Part shown: positions 28,104 through 40,303 of the stretch, piece by piece
Numbering within the stretch: position 1 is the first letter of the stretch
Layout: the number at the start of each line of letters is the position of its first letter
Assembly (NCBI RefSeq): GCF_021917145.1
Contig: NC_061077.1
Coordinates: 8,172,083-8,236,082, forward strand
From: Hypomesus transpacificus
Taxonomy: Eukaryota > Chordata > Actinopteri > Osmeriformes > Osmeridae
Direction of reading: 5' to 3'
Length of the DNA stretch: 64,000 nucleotides
The notes under the pieces: generated by a model
Seen by the model: the letters and a program-made list of their open reading frames with translations, nothing else
Databases searched by the model: none
What the model was told of the DNA's origin: nothing
Translations under genes and position numbers: made by a program

Positions 28104-31100
28104 CCTGTTTGCTCCCCGAATTGTTTCACGTCCTTGTATCTCCTGAAATCCACTCCACCTCCTTCCCCTCCTCCTCCTCCTCCTCCTCCAGCTGCCCTTT
28201 CCTTTGTCCTCGTGGTTGCCTTTCTTCTGGAACTCACATGGAACCAGAGCGATTCAGTCCACCTTGCCCCATGTTGTACTATGCCCCTCGTTTCTTTCGG
28301 CGCCAAGCTTCTCTCACTCTTTTTCTTATTACAGGCTCTGTAAAAAGCAAGGAGACTAAACATTAGACATTTGGATGAGCCTACAAAACTGGCATACTGC
28401 ATGTGGGGAAATTACATTTTGAAGTCATTCAATCTTAAGTGGACCCCAGGATCACTAACTGGTGGAGTGTATGTGAAACACAGAATGTTCATTTAGTTAC
28501 AGTACATGTGGAATACCATAGCATACATCATATTCATCAAACCAGGACATAAAATAGATACATGTAAAACAAATAAATTGATTCGAATGTGTGACCACAA
28601 AAAAACATGATTAATTTGGACTGACCCCAATAGTTGAAGGAACGTGTCTGGAAATGTCACACTCAGAATCAATCAATTTATCCTCCAACGAGAGAAACAG
28701 TGCTTCACATAGGCATCTGTTGTAGCATGCTGGGGAAACATCTTTTCCTTCCCCCTCAGCACCAATCAGATCAGCTGTTTTCTCCACACGCTACATGGCA
28801 TGCCAGCAACTAGTCTGTCACCGTAATTACCTTGCTTGTTGCTAGGTAACACCTTACATCCTTCTTCTCTCTGTGTGTTGGGAGTGGGGGTTATTTGTGT
28901 GTGCACGTCTGTGTGTGTAGGATGTGAGACAGTGGTGGAGAGAGATTAGGGATGGGGGAGTAATAGGGGAGGGAAAAATAATTTATGATATAAAGTTAAG
29001 TTCAGAAGGCTTTTTCCATCAGATGCTTGGTGCACTCAGACCAGTAGTGACGAGGCATTTACAAAGGCAGGGTCATATTTGTCATAGATCTGGGATTGGT
29101 ACCGATGTGTAGAATGGGGTGAGATGGGATGGGTGTGGGAAAGCATTCCATCTGCATTGACTGGCCTGCTACACTAATTTGTATTCATGGAAGATTCTAG
29201 AATATTAGCGAGAAATTCACAGGTGATGATCATTGAGTACACAGGTCCAACAGGCGAGAGAGCAGCTCAGGCTCATTGTTTTAGCGCAAGCATACTAATG
29301 TATTTTTGTCAGAGTAATTACAACAGCTTGTTGCTAAGCTACAGCAACACCCCTCCCTGTGCTATTTCTTTTTGTGCTGTGTGTATGTGTGTGTTCTTTT
29401 AAGACAGTAAATGCACAATCAGATGACCATACTCCAAATGATCAACAACAAGAACACCCACACAGACAATGTCTCTTAGCCACTACCCATGAATACCAGA
29501 TACAGAGTGACTAACACCATGTTTTGGCTATATGACCAAATAAGGTTATAGTCTTTTAACTGTTTTGTGTATAAATTAGGACTAACAGAAGTGTGCAATT
29601 ACTAAGAAATGTAACTTTGTTCAATTTTTGGGGTTAGATCAGTTTCCTGTGTTTATTCTGATGGTAAAAGCCCATTTTACTGGCTGTGTTAGGGACAGTG
29701 CTGTCTGTCATTCAGGAGGAGCATGCCCCAATCCCACTGATCTATCATCAGTATTTTAACATCTTCTTTAATGTTAAGGGTATGATTGGGAGTAGTATTC
29801 TGATTCTAGATCTGTACTCAAAGACATCCAACATCCGAAGGATAGTCTTGCTTGATAGATGCCACAAAACAAATGCTCAGTGGGAGGTCATAAGAAAGAA
29901 AAACTACTGCTCAGCAGCATCATGAAGTTTGCTGCTGTGATGCGGAATCAAGGGTGCTGTAAAAACGACATCACAACAGCCCAACAGCCCAACATTTGAG
30001 AATGATTAGGTTTGATTACAAACTCAAAACTATATTTAACTAGCTACTCCTGATGAGCATTATTAAGTGGGTTATTTTTCCTAACTCTTATAGGCTACTT
30101 GCAAACAATCAAAACTTAGTAGTCTAAAAGTACAAGTTAATATACATTAAGAACTGTAGTGGTGATTAATATCAGAGAAATAGACCAACTTTTCAGTAAA
30201 AGATGTGATGATAATAGTAGCCTACATTGCATCTGATTTGGCACACAAAATTAAGACTTCATCGATTCACACCATGATGAAATGGACAAAGGTCTCCAAT
30301 CGTTAGGCTATGGGCCTTATGTAGGCCGTTACGGTATCTTCCACCGACAACTCCACGGGAATACCGAAAGGCTATGGATCATGAAGGGAGGGGCCTGAAG
30401 AAATGGGAGTTGGTTGGTGGTAGAGGGTTGTGCCATTGTCAAGAACTGGATAGCAACAGCAATCGAGTAGGCAACCGCTGCCGTGGTCTCGGTGGGAGGA
30501 GGCGACGCAGAATTCACCAACCAACGGAGCCTGAATCATTCTGACACTTCTCAACTCGAATACAATTATGAACAACGGCAGCTTGCTATAATTTTAAAAC
30601 ATCGGTAGTTGATCTGAACTATCATTAGACTAGCAGAATTGTGTGCATGTTTAATATCATTAAACGCATTGATGGTTCATATACAAAATAATTATCTCGG
30701 CAATTTGAAGCAGTCAACCTGCTGTGACCAAGCCTGTCAGCATTCACTATCAGATGCTGAGGTTGATCTTCATTAATCACTGTGAGGGCTAATGCCGAGA
30801 TCCCAACACCCAGAAGCCAATGAAGCAAATAAGCAATAGGCCTAGGCTATTGATGCTTCTATGTAGTTCCCAATGCATAGTGAATGGAAGGGGTAATGCG
30901 GTTCTTGTCGGGCCTAAATCACATAATGGCAACTAAAATCTGCAGTGATGTGTGTGTGTCTGCTAATAACGTGTAGATAATACGGGCCTGTATGTAGGCT
31001 ACAGTTTGTCTATAGCATGCGTCATGAGCCTGCTATTCATAACAACGTGCCGTCGGTTATGTTGGAGCCACAAATATGAGTTTCAGGTGTGTTGAGAATT

Positions 31101-33081
31101 AGTAGGCTAAGCTTGAAAATGTCGTGGCTGTACAAGGCCTAGCAGTGTTACACACATAGTTTACAGAAACAATAAGAAAATAGCGAATTAAGGCCAAATG
31201 AGATCTTACCTTATTTATTATGTTTGTCCTCGAGACAAAGGCTTTTGCTTTTATTCTAGGCCGTTGAGATTGTTGCAGCCCACATCAAAAATAGGATGAT
31301 TCAAAGATCATGTCGAATTAGTAGGCTAAATAATATAGAGAGAGGTCATCAAAACGTGTGTCAATTAAAAATATTAATTAATTTAGGCGTGATATGCAAT
31401 TTCAGTTCAGTCGCAATTTCTACTGGAAACATAGCCTAAATAACAAATTAATGAATAGCCTACTTAATGGGGATTGTACCTCTTTAAAATCGTAGTATGT
31501 AGTCAAATGCTATAGTCAAATGCTTTTGCAAGTCTCTTCCCGTCAATTAAGCCTGTTGCAGACCATTTATATAAACGCAGGTTTTAAAGAACAAAAAGGA
31601 TCGTTTCCTCTTTTTTCGTGTGCATGTCATGTCTTCGGGTTTTCCATAAGCTGGCGATGTTCAGCAATAAATTCTCATCACAGTGACAGACGAGAACAAA
31701 TTGTAATTTCCACTTCAGACAAATGTTGTTTCACAGTTGCCTCCTTATTTTTTCGGTGAATGTCATCAACAGAATGCTAGCGCTGATAAACATAATCCTG
31801 GAAATAACGATGGACATTAAACCATAAAACACCTCAAGAAGCCTTTAGAGAACAATCCAAGCTTGGTCTGTGAAGATCCTCGATCAAAAATAGAGAACAA
31901 ATGTTTCAACCTTTATATACATCATAAACGGCTTCGTTTTCACATAAATTATAATAAATCCTCTTGTATCTCCAGCAGTAGGCTACGTGCGGAGTCCGTT
32001 CAGTCATCCTATGTGAAAATATGTAGTGTAGGCGCCCTATATTTAAAAATGCACCCGCCTGGTTTGATCGTTCATAAAATGGAAAAAGGTTCCTTTCTTA
32101 TATCGACAATTCCAGCATTTCTTCACGGACATGTCAAGGCTTGTAAAATTCAGCCTCAGTCATTGTATGTGGTCACGTAGAAAACTAGAAATATCCCAAA
32201 TGAAATGGCTGTTAGAAATCGTGAATTGGAAACAGCGGCATTCGATATGCGCCGCGCATCGGCTGTTCCTCGGATCCTTTCGGAATTGTCTGTTCGGAAA
32301 TTTTTTGGAAAGGTCTAACAGTGCCGCACTCTGGAATCAGACATGAACTGAAATCAAGGCATGAATCAGAGTTAAGAGCAATATCTTACCAACTTTAAAT
32401 AATTTAGCTTTTTGCATTTCAGAGTGTTACAACATATTAACTGTAATTAATTGTGGTATTAATAAACCTATGTAAGCTAATACAAGAATCCATGAATGAA
32501 CCATTCCCATAACACATGCCTAATAATTTCATTCAATGTAGTATAAAAAGTATGATCAAATAGTCCTTGCGGTTAAGATTGCAGTTATACTACAGGTTTG
32601 TTCTACAATGCTGATAATGTTGCAGTCATTCCAATGATGGGCTCAGTAGTCAATGTTTTGGTACCTTGTTGCTGCAGGTAACCATGATATTTGATGCCAG
32701 TTGACATTGTAAGGAGTGCAGTAAGTCACCTCCCTTGGTTGTTTTTGATGCCCGACCATTTAATCCTTCTCTAAATCCCTGGTAAAAGGTGTTTTGTCTC
32801 AGTATGACACAGCACAGTGCAGTTTGCCTTCGTGCCTGCTTTAACAGCTGTCCTAACCACTGGGAGCCAGTGGAACAGATGGCCTCACCTCACAAAAGGA
32901 AAACATAAAGAAATTGAGCAGGATGGACAAGCAAAAAGCCTATTTTCCAGGGCTGTTGGTTGGGATATGTGTGAAATAATAATTGAGGCATAGGTCTTAC
33001 AAAACATGCCTTAGAAAGTATTAAACTCCATGAAGGCAAAGGAACCCATTCCATCACAATATACTCTCAGTCTTGTGTTTA

Positions 33082-33098
33082 TGCTGCCCTCTGTTGGT
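33082..33098 (-). promoter_or_regulatory. Strong CTCF-like motif between gpr173 and foxp3
   Basis: The minus strand reads ACCAACAGAGGGCAGCA, which fits the CTCF core CCASYAGRGGGCRSYR at all but one position. It lies between two divergently oriented genes with different expected expression (brain receptor and T-cell factor), a plausible insulator position. Occupancy is not shown. Confidence 0.4.
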
Positions 33099-35439
33099 AA
33101 ATGAACATACATCTGAACCCTATACCTCTTAAAGTCCTTCAGGGTTCTACAGACCTTCAATTAAGTTTTAGAAAGTAATTCATCGCAGACCAATTCATCG
33201 CAAAGTATTAATTTATGTTTACTTCTTTGCTTGAATGTGAAATAACTACAGCACTGACATTATTGCAATAATAGTCCTATACATAACATGTCCAAACGTC
33301 TGTGGACACCTGCTCAGTATAAAGATCTGCTTCTCAAATATGTCTTTCATGGATATTAATTTAGTTTTGATCCCCACTTTGCTTTTAAAACTCCCTCCTC
33401 TCTTCTCGGATGACTTTCCAATAAATGTTGGAACATACAAAGGGGATTTGTTTCCATTCAGCCACAACAGCTAGATAGGTCAGACAGTGATGTTGGGCGA
33501 TTAGGCATGAGCGGAGCTAGTTCAGGCATGGCACTCGGGCAGCGTGCGTCATCCGCTCATTAACTACACCTGTGTTAGCCTGCTCAAGCCCATTGGGCCA
33601 CGTCTGATAAGGCGGCATTAAAAGGCCGCGCGGATATGCACACACTCACCCCCCGTTGCTGTATGATCTGTGCTGCTGCCGCCCTCCACCATCCCCTTCT
33701 CCCCCTTGTTGTCTGTATGTTCTGTCATCAGGGGGATTATATCTCTATTGCTCCCTGCCTCATATTTCATGTATGTATGTGTTGCATCGAGGGGGCAGGG
33801 AGTGCTTCCCTAGATCATCCACTCTGCCAAAGTCAAACCTATATCCATGTCATGGTTAACAATAAATGCTCAAATCTAATATGTGAGTGTCTTGACTGAA
33901 CTGGCTTTTAGATGGCATTCAGAATTCATCCAAAGGTGTCCGATGGAGTGTTAAGGTCAGACCTCTGTAGGCCAGTCAAGTTGTTCCATACGTAAGATGA
34001 CCATTTTTGTATGGACCTCTCTTTAGGGGACATAGTCAGGACAAAGTTGAAGCACAGAATTGTCTAGAATGTAATTTTATGCTTTAGCATCACAAAGTGG
34101 AACAAACAGCCCCAGCCCATCATTCCTTTGCCACCAAACCGTACTTTTGGCACTATGCACTCGGACATGGAGTGCTGCTGGCATCTGTCAAACCCAAATT
34201 AGTCTAGGGATGGTGAAGCATGATCTTAACTCCACAGAATGTATTTCCACTGCTCTACAGAGTAGGCTTGTCCATTTTGAGTATTTATGTTGTACCAAAA
34301 GTATCACATTATTAGTATATTTATTTAGAAAATATGGCAATGTTTTTTAATGAACCTATTCTAATAAAATACTTACTCATAATACTCATTAATAAAAAAA
34401 TGACATGATCATCACTTTAAAGATGTATGGACCAGAAATTTGAATAACTGTTGAATACTGTTGCTGTCTTAACTTGTGACATTTAAAAAAACATTCCCTA
34501 AGTGATGAAACCCTTGTATCTATTGAAATTAACCATATGAAAACAAAGGCATGAGAGACCTTGTCCCTAAGCCCTGTAAACAATCAGTATGTATATAGGT
34601 AATATTCACAAAGGTTCTTAAGAAGAAACAGAGATCCAACCTGACTTCCGCTCAACATGCTGTGGTCTCTGTCTATCTGTGTTGTCTGTGTACTGTAGAA
34701 AGACGACCTTTAAAATAACCTGTTGGAAAAAAAACTGTTTACACCTGTAAGAATGATGTGGGCTTCCCCGCTGCGCAATGGATGATCTTTGGTGATGTTA
34801 ATGCTTCCTCTTTAAAATACTTTGTAACACTACTATTTGATCACTCCACTAGATGTGAAAGATATTAAATGATAAATGATGAAGATGCTGCATTACAAAA
34901 GTTATAATCATATATACAACATCAGTAAGATTATCAGTTGTTTTATGATTAACTGAATATACTTAAATTCCTTGAGACAATTATAATAAATGTAACCTGA
35001 ACCTGTATTCCATGAAGAGTATCATGTAACTGATTGTACATTCAGGGTAGGGGCCAATGGATAGATGCAAGGGAAAAGATACATGTGGTAAAACAGGTTG
35101 CATGTTGATTTTTATCAGCAATCTTTTAAAAGTAATCTCACAAAGTAATTGTGTAGTCACTGTACAGTACATCGATCAAGGAACCATTGTGGGCATGTAT
35201 ACAACCTGTACGAAACTTAATTTGAAAGAGTGTTATACCTTATACAAGATAAAGTTGCCCCCACACAACTCTCAATTCACCTTAGTCAATAGCAGTTCCT
35301 CACGCATCTATTTGGAAAATGGGTTGAATCAGCAACTGAAAATGCTTTTTTTGCATTTCTCTCTCAATCACGTTCATGTTTTCCATCAGATGACATTGAA
35401 CATTCTCATGAGAATACAAGTGTAAACTAACTCACTTGC

Positions 35440-35778
35440 TTGCATTATATACTTGCACTGTACTCCACTTAGGTTAGAATAGGTTATAGGGTTCAAACAG
35501 GTTTTTTGTGCATTAGGGTTAGTATAGCGTATTATTTATTGTTATCTGTAATTTAGGAAGTTTTAGTGTTAGGGTTATTATAGTCGTTTATTTATTGCTA
35601 TCTGTATATTTAGGAAGTTCACTTATCTAAGCTCAGCATAGATGTAAATTTGTTCCGTGTACTTATATGTTATGTTATGCCAGGTGCTTGCGTTGTCTTG
35701 TCTTAAGAATTTCAGTGCCCAGTCTAACCTTGTGTTGTTCTGTGCATCTGACAAATAAAAGACTTGAACTTGAACTAC
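35440..35778 (+). mobile_element. LINE-like 3' end fragment
   Basis: The segment ends with ACAAATAAAAGACTTGAACTTGAACT, where a short TTGAAC tandem repeat replaces a poly(A) tail, as in CR1/L2-type non-LTR elements. Upstream is a typical teleost block (CTTGCGTTGTCTTGTCTTAA). An internal near-duplicate (ATCTGTA...TTTAGGAAGTT) occurs at about 35544-35562 and 35599-35619. No reverse transcriptase remains. The family name is not assigned. Confidence 0.65.
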
Positions 35779-38700
35779 TCTGGTCCAAATACAAGAAGTA
35801 CCAAGTTGTAGATTAATTATCTAAACAGTGAGTACTGAGTACTAATGAATACTGGGAGATTGTTGAAGAATCTAAGTTGGGTTTACTTTCTTTAAATACA
35901 ATGGAGAGTTTTATGTTCTCTGCATATACACAAAAGATTAGAGAAAAGAGAAGAGGTATATTGCCAAAAGGAATTTTTTAGAAGTTGGAACAATTGACCA
36001 CAACTGAAGTTTATTGAACAGTAGGACAATATTAGCAGATCAGGGCAGGAGACGTGTACTGATTATATGGAAGCCCTAACATCAATGGACCAAGCTCAGC
36101 TTGTACTTGATGAACTACTTTTGGAACCAATATTTTTTTTTTTAACACAAATTTCACACCGGTGGGTTGTTATTATTAAGTACACAGTATTGTAAGAGAT
36201 ACACTGTAAAACAAATACATGTATTGTCTTTGATGAATGATGAAACTCTCAAATTCAATCAAACCTGAGATATTTTAGCTACATATCTATATATACTTTA
36301 TACTTGTATACTGTGTGTACATATATATATACACACACACACACGCACAAAAGTGTTCTGTGCTACAACATTGCAACTTAACTTGATCTGAGCATATATC
36401 TGTTTTTATATTGTTGTTTGGCTATGGTATTGCATTGGATAGAGTTAAACCCATACTTAATGTAATCTTAAGATGCAATGACTTGATTGCCATGCCCTCC
36501 AAAGATGTTATACATGGCAGTTTATACCAAATGTTCAACTATCAAACATTAGACTATGTGATTTTGTCTAAATAATACTAAAACATAGCTCCAACTATGG
36601 TTTGGTTAAAATATAATGTAAAATAAGGGAAAGTTTAGCCTAATACCAAATAAACTGTAGCTTTCTGTTTTGTTTTCATCACATATGTCACAGTTATGGA
36701 AAGTTGTATATTAGTAGTAGACTTTTTGTCATAGGGAGGTTGGTTCATCTTTTCCAACTTCCACCTATAAATACAGCGTACACATTGTGCATTAAACTTA
36801 TATCTTACGGCTTGGGCTTCTTGAGGTGAGTGCTAAAAATGATAATACTGCATGTTTTCTAACCAAAGAGATTTTATTCACTTCTCTGAAATGATGTATC
36901 ATGTTAGTTACAAAAATGTTAAAGACGTGATTTGACCTGAAGTATCACACATTTCAAATGGTTCTTGTTCCTAATAAACACAACAAATTAAGCTATAAAA
37001 CGCAAATGTATCCAAAACAAGCATCAAACCCGGTAGATATTTCATTTAATAGTGAAATTAAGGACAAAATAATAATGACAGGAAATTGTTTAAGTATATA
37101 AAAGAATAACAGTGATCTATCATTCTACCACCAAACTTCACAATTGTGTGTCCTGTACACTGGGAATGCAATAAGCTAAGATACAAACATATAAATATAA
37201 TATAATAACTTAATTTGCTGTTATTGTTAGCAGATGCAAAACCCTCAACGACATCAGCAAGGCAAAACAGACATTCATAAACGTCCCTAATGGAATAAGA
37301 ACACTCCCTCACCTATACATTTTTTTTCCCTCTTCATTTTGTAGTGCCTCATCCACGTAGCAACAGGAAGAGACAAGTGAACTGGAGATACAAAAGTTAC
37401 ACGGTGAGACCAATACTTGTCATTGCATTTACTGCATTGTTTTTCCAGAACAACCCTAACTTCAGGGTTCAATGAGTTTGTACAGTATTATAAAAAAGTG
37501 ACAATCCAGTTGACAGGTGTTTACTAAACGATGCTCTGTGAAAAGAGAGCGGCAAGGACAGCTTTTTATATAGAAGTGGGGAATACTGGAGGTAAGTCAT
37601 GAGACTGAAGAGAATTTTCTGAAGGTGGAAGTTGCATCTATATCATCTAATTTTGTGTAAGTTGTGTTGGTATGAATGCACAGCTAAAACGGTACAGTAT
37701 GTACTCTGATAGAAGGATGGGAAGGTTCACAAAGGGAGAATGCATGTTTGGCTAATTCATGGTGGTGAACTCTTTCTTCAAAGAATAGAAAATGTAGTAC
37801 TTCATTACCATTAGCACTTCTTTCTGTTCATTGTTTCTGTTGATAGAGATGAAAAGGTGTCACACTTCATACTACTTTACACAATTTCAACCAACTTAAA
37901 TATTGACACAGTGAAAATTGGGGAAGAGGTTGGATTTTATACAGCAATATACTTTTCACATTCAAGAAAAAGTACCATATTACAATATATGTATACATTA
38001 AATTCAAAGTAAAATCCTTATAGAACTTCTGTGATAGTCATATTGGCGGTGCGGTGGCTATATTGAATTGTGAAGCATTTTGTGGCAAGAAAGAAATATG
38101 TTTTTGTTTGTTATTTATCAGTGACCATTTCTTTTATCAATACATGTAACCACAAGAAAGCTGTACAGCAAAAATATGTGTTTTCGATATATAAAAAAGC
38201 TATGAATCATCTCATGGGAAGAATGCTGTCTTCGGTCTTTCTATGGCTAAACTTTCGATCTGTAATACGCACATTTTCAGGATGGAAATGATTGAGCTTT
38301 TCTTTTGAAGATTCCTTTGCAGTCAGCACATTACAGAGAAGGTGATCATTTACACTGACATAAACAATAATCAGCTGTACATATTACTGATATTACAAAC
38401 AAAGACATTACTTTGCCTGTACTTCTTAATATACAGGAACATTATTTTGTTCCAACCAATAGGATGAGCAACCATGGTTTGCTGTACAATATCTAAGTTT
38501 ATACAACAGTAAATATAGGCACAATTCTACTAAAAGCTGATAGGGATCAGTTAGTCACAGCTTATAAGTGGAGACTGTGAGTCATTCAGACACAATTGTA
38601 GTGTGTAAGATGATCTCATTCCAACATTCTCACACACATTTGTTTTTGGGTGATTGTGGCTACAAAGTAATTATGTTACAGTAAGTCTATGTTACAATCT

Positions 38701-40303
38701 GTCTCTACTGTATTTTTTTAATCTAATTGCTTCAGAGTAAACAGCAATACACAACAGTGATGTTTGAATGTTCAATGGACACTACAGCAATGTTAGATTT
38801 CACAAGTTTGGTTTTGGACCTTGTAGTGTACTGTAGCTTAAAGTAAAGTATATATTAATATCTCCTATGGTACAACTCCAGGTAGTATACATGATACCTT
38901 TACACAAAAGGTTCAACAAATGGCCACTAATCTGCACCCTAAACCCGACTAACCATCTGTTATTGTGTATTGTTACATAATCGAGTGTTAATAGTTTGAA
39001 CTAAATTGTTCCTTAATAATGGGATACCAGCTTTATCTGGTCCAACCCTCTACATACGCTTCATTTTAGAGACAAAAGGAAATTAGTAATAATGAAACAA
39101 CTACTCTTTGTAGTTATGGCGATTATATGTATGCTATGGTTACGCAGGCATGATAAGCGCATCATCCAACATTGCCCCAAATATTTCACTAGAATATACT
39201 TATTTGTCACTAATGTGAGTAATAACAACCCACGCTGCAAAAGGTATTGATATGAGGCATGATAAACTTTCCATATTGTTGTTGAATGGACTTGACTATT
39301 CTGGATGGCGCAAAATAGGATCCTACTCAAATCATACATTTTGAGAAGGGTAAGAGGTTTTACATTTGTAATGCTTGTATTAGTGTATGTACAACAATTA
39401 GGTCACTTTTTATTAACAACTCTTTGCGGCCTTCCATCCCTCCAATGTAAAAAGTGTTTTTTATGTGACTGGTCCATTTACCTTTTTGATTATCTTTGAT
39501 TGAATCTCTGTTTAAAAGACACATTTGTTTTTGTTCAGACAGTGTAGATGAAAGAGATAACCCACAAAGTTTAAGTACTTTCTTTTTCCGCTGAATTCCT
39601 GTTTCCGCGGGCGTGCAACATCTGCACCTATGCACACAGTGGTCGTCTTCAAGGACATGTTTGTTTACTGTGAAAATGCACACTTCCTTCTTGCCTCCTT
39701 TATTTAAAATGGACCTACTGAAGGTAGGGCAAGGATTTCACTTCATTGTGCAGCAGCTGAGCAGTTTTGAGCATAAACTTTTCAACTTGTATAACGCAGT
39801 TGTTTTTGGATGTGATGAAATTGACAAAATACATTCTTACTCTTGGAACAGGGCAAAGGGGAACATTAATAGTTAGTCCAGTTTGCTTTAAAAGGAAAAT
39901 ATTTGGGGCATCTTGCTTTCCCTTTTTTCCCTCTAGTTCTAGTTTTTTGTATGTACCTGAGATGCTATCAGCTCGATCTGTTCTCTGTTGTCTACACAGT
40001 GAAAGGTTGCACCTGTGCACAACCACAGAGCCTTTCAAACAAGACTGTGTTTGAACTCCACTTCATTTTTTGCTTTCCGATGAGGAAACAAAGGTTCTTG
40101 CAACCTGTTGCTGTCTCACACATCCAACATTTATTTACATATGGTTTCCTTTGTTTCTAATGGTGCTGAGTATGTATAGTTTTTGTGGATTCTTTAACTA
40201 TTCTGGGTAAAAGTTTGAAGCACCAACAGCTCATCTTTTGGGGCTGTGTTTAGACAATACTTGCACCAGGCTGAACCATAACCATTTCCTTTCTGCTTCA
40301 GGA

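Larger units (their letters stand above)
28104..40303. other. Intergenic region between gpr173 and foxp3 (divergent genes)
   Basis: About 12 kb with no supported coding sequence. The gpr173 5' leader, with a (GGA)n tract near 28165-28190 on the minus strand, must start here. CpG-containing patches occur at about 32215-32290 and 33480-33640. A strong CTCF-like motif is at 33082-33098 and a LINE-like 3' tail at 35440-35778. The foxp3 promoter and any untranslated first exon lie in the right part: an acceptor (TTCTGCTTCAG) directly precedes the first foxp3 coding exon at 40302. Confidence 0.5.

Noticed and set aside
17462-38053. Identical 14-mer ATATTGGCGGTGCG at 17462-17475 and 38040-38053
   Set aside because: A shared 14-mer is expected by chance in 64 kb, and the second site has no gene next to it.
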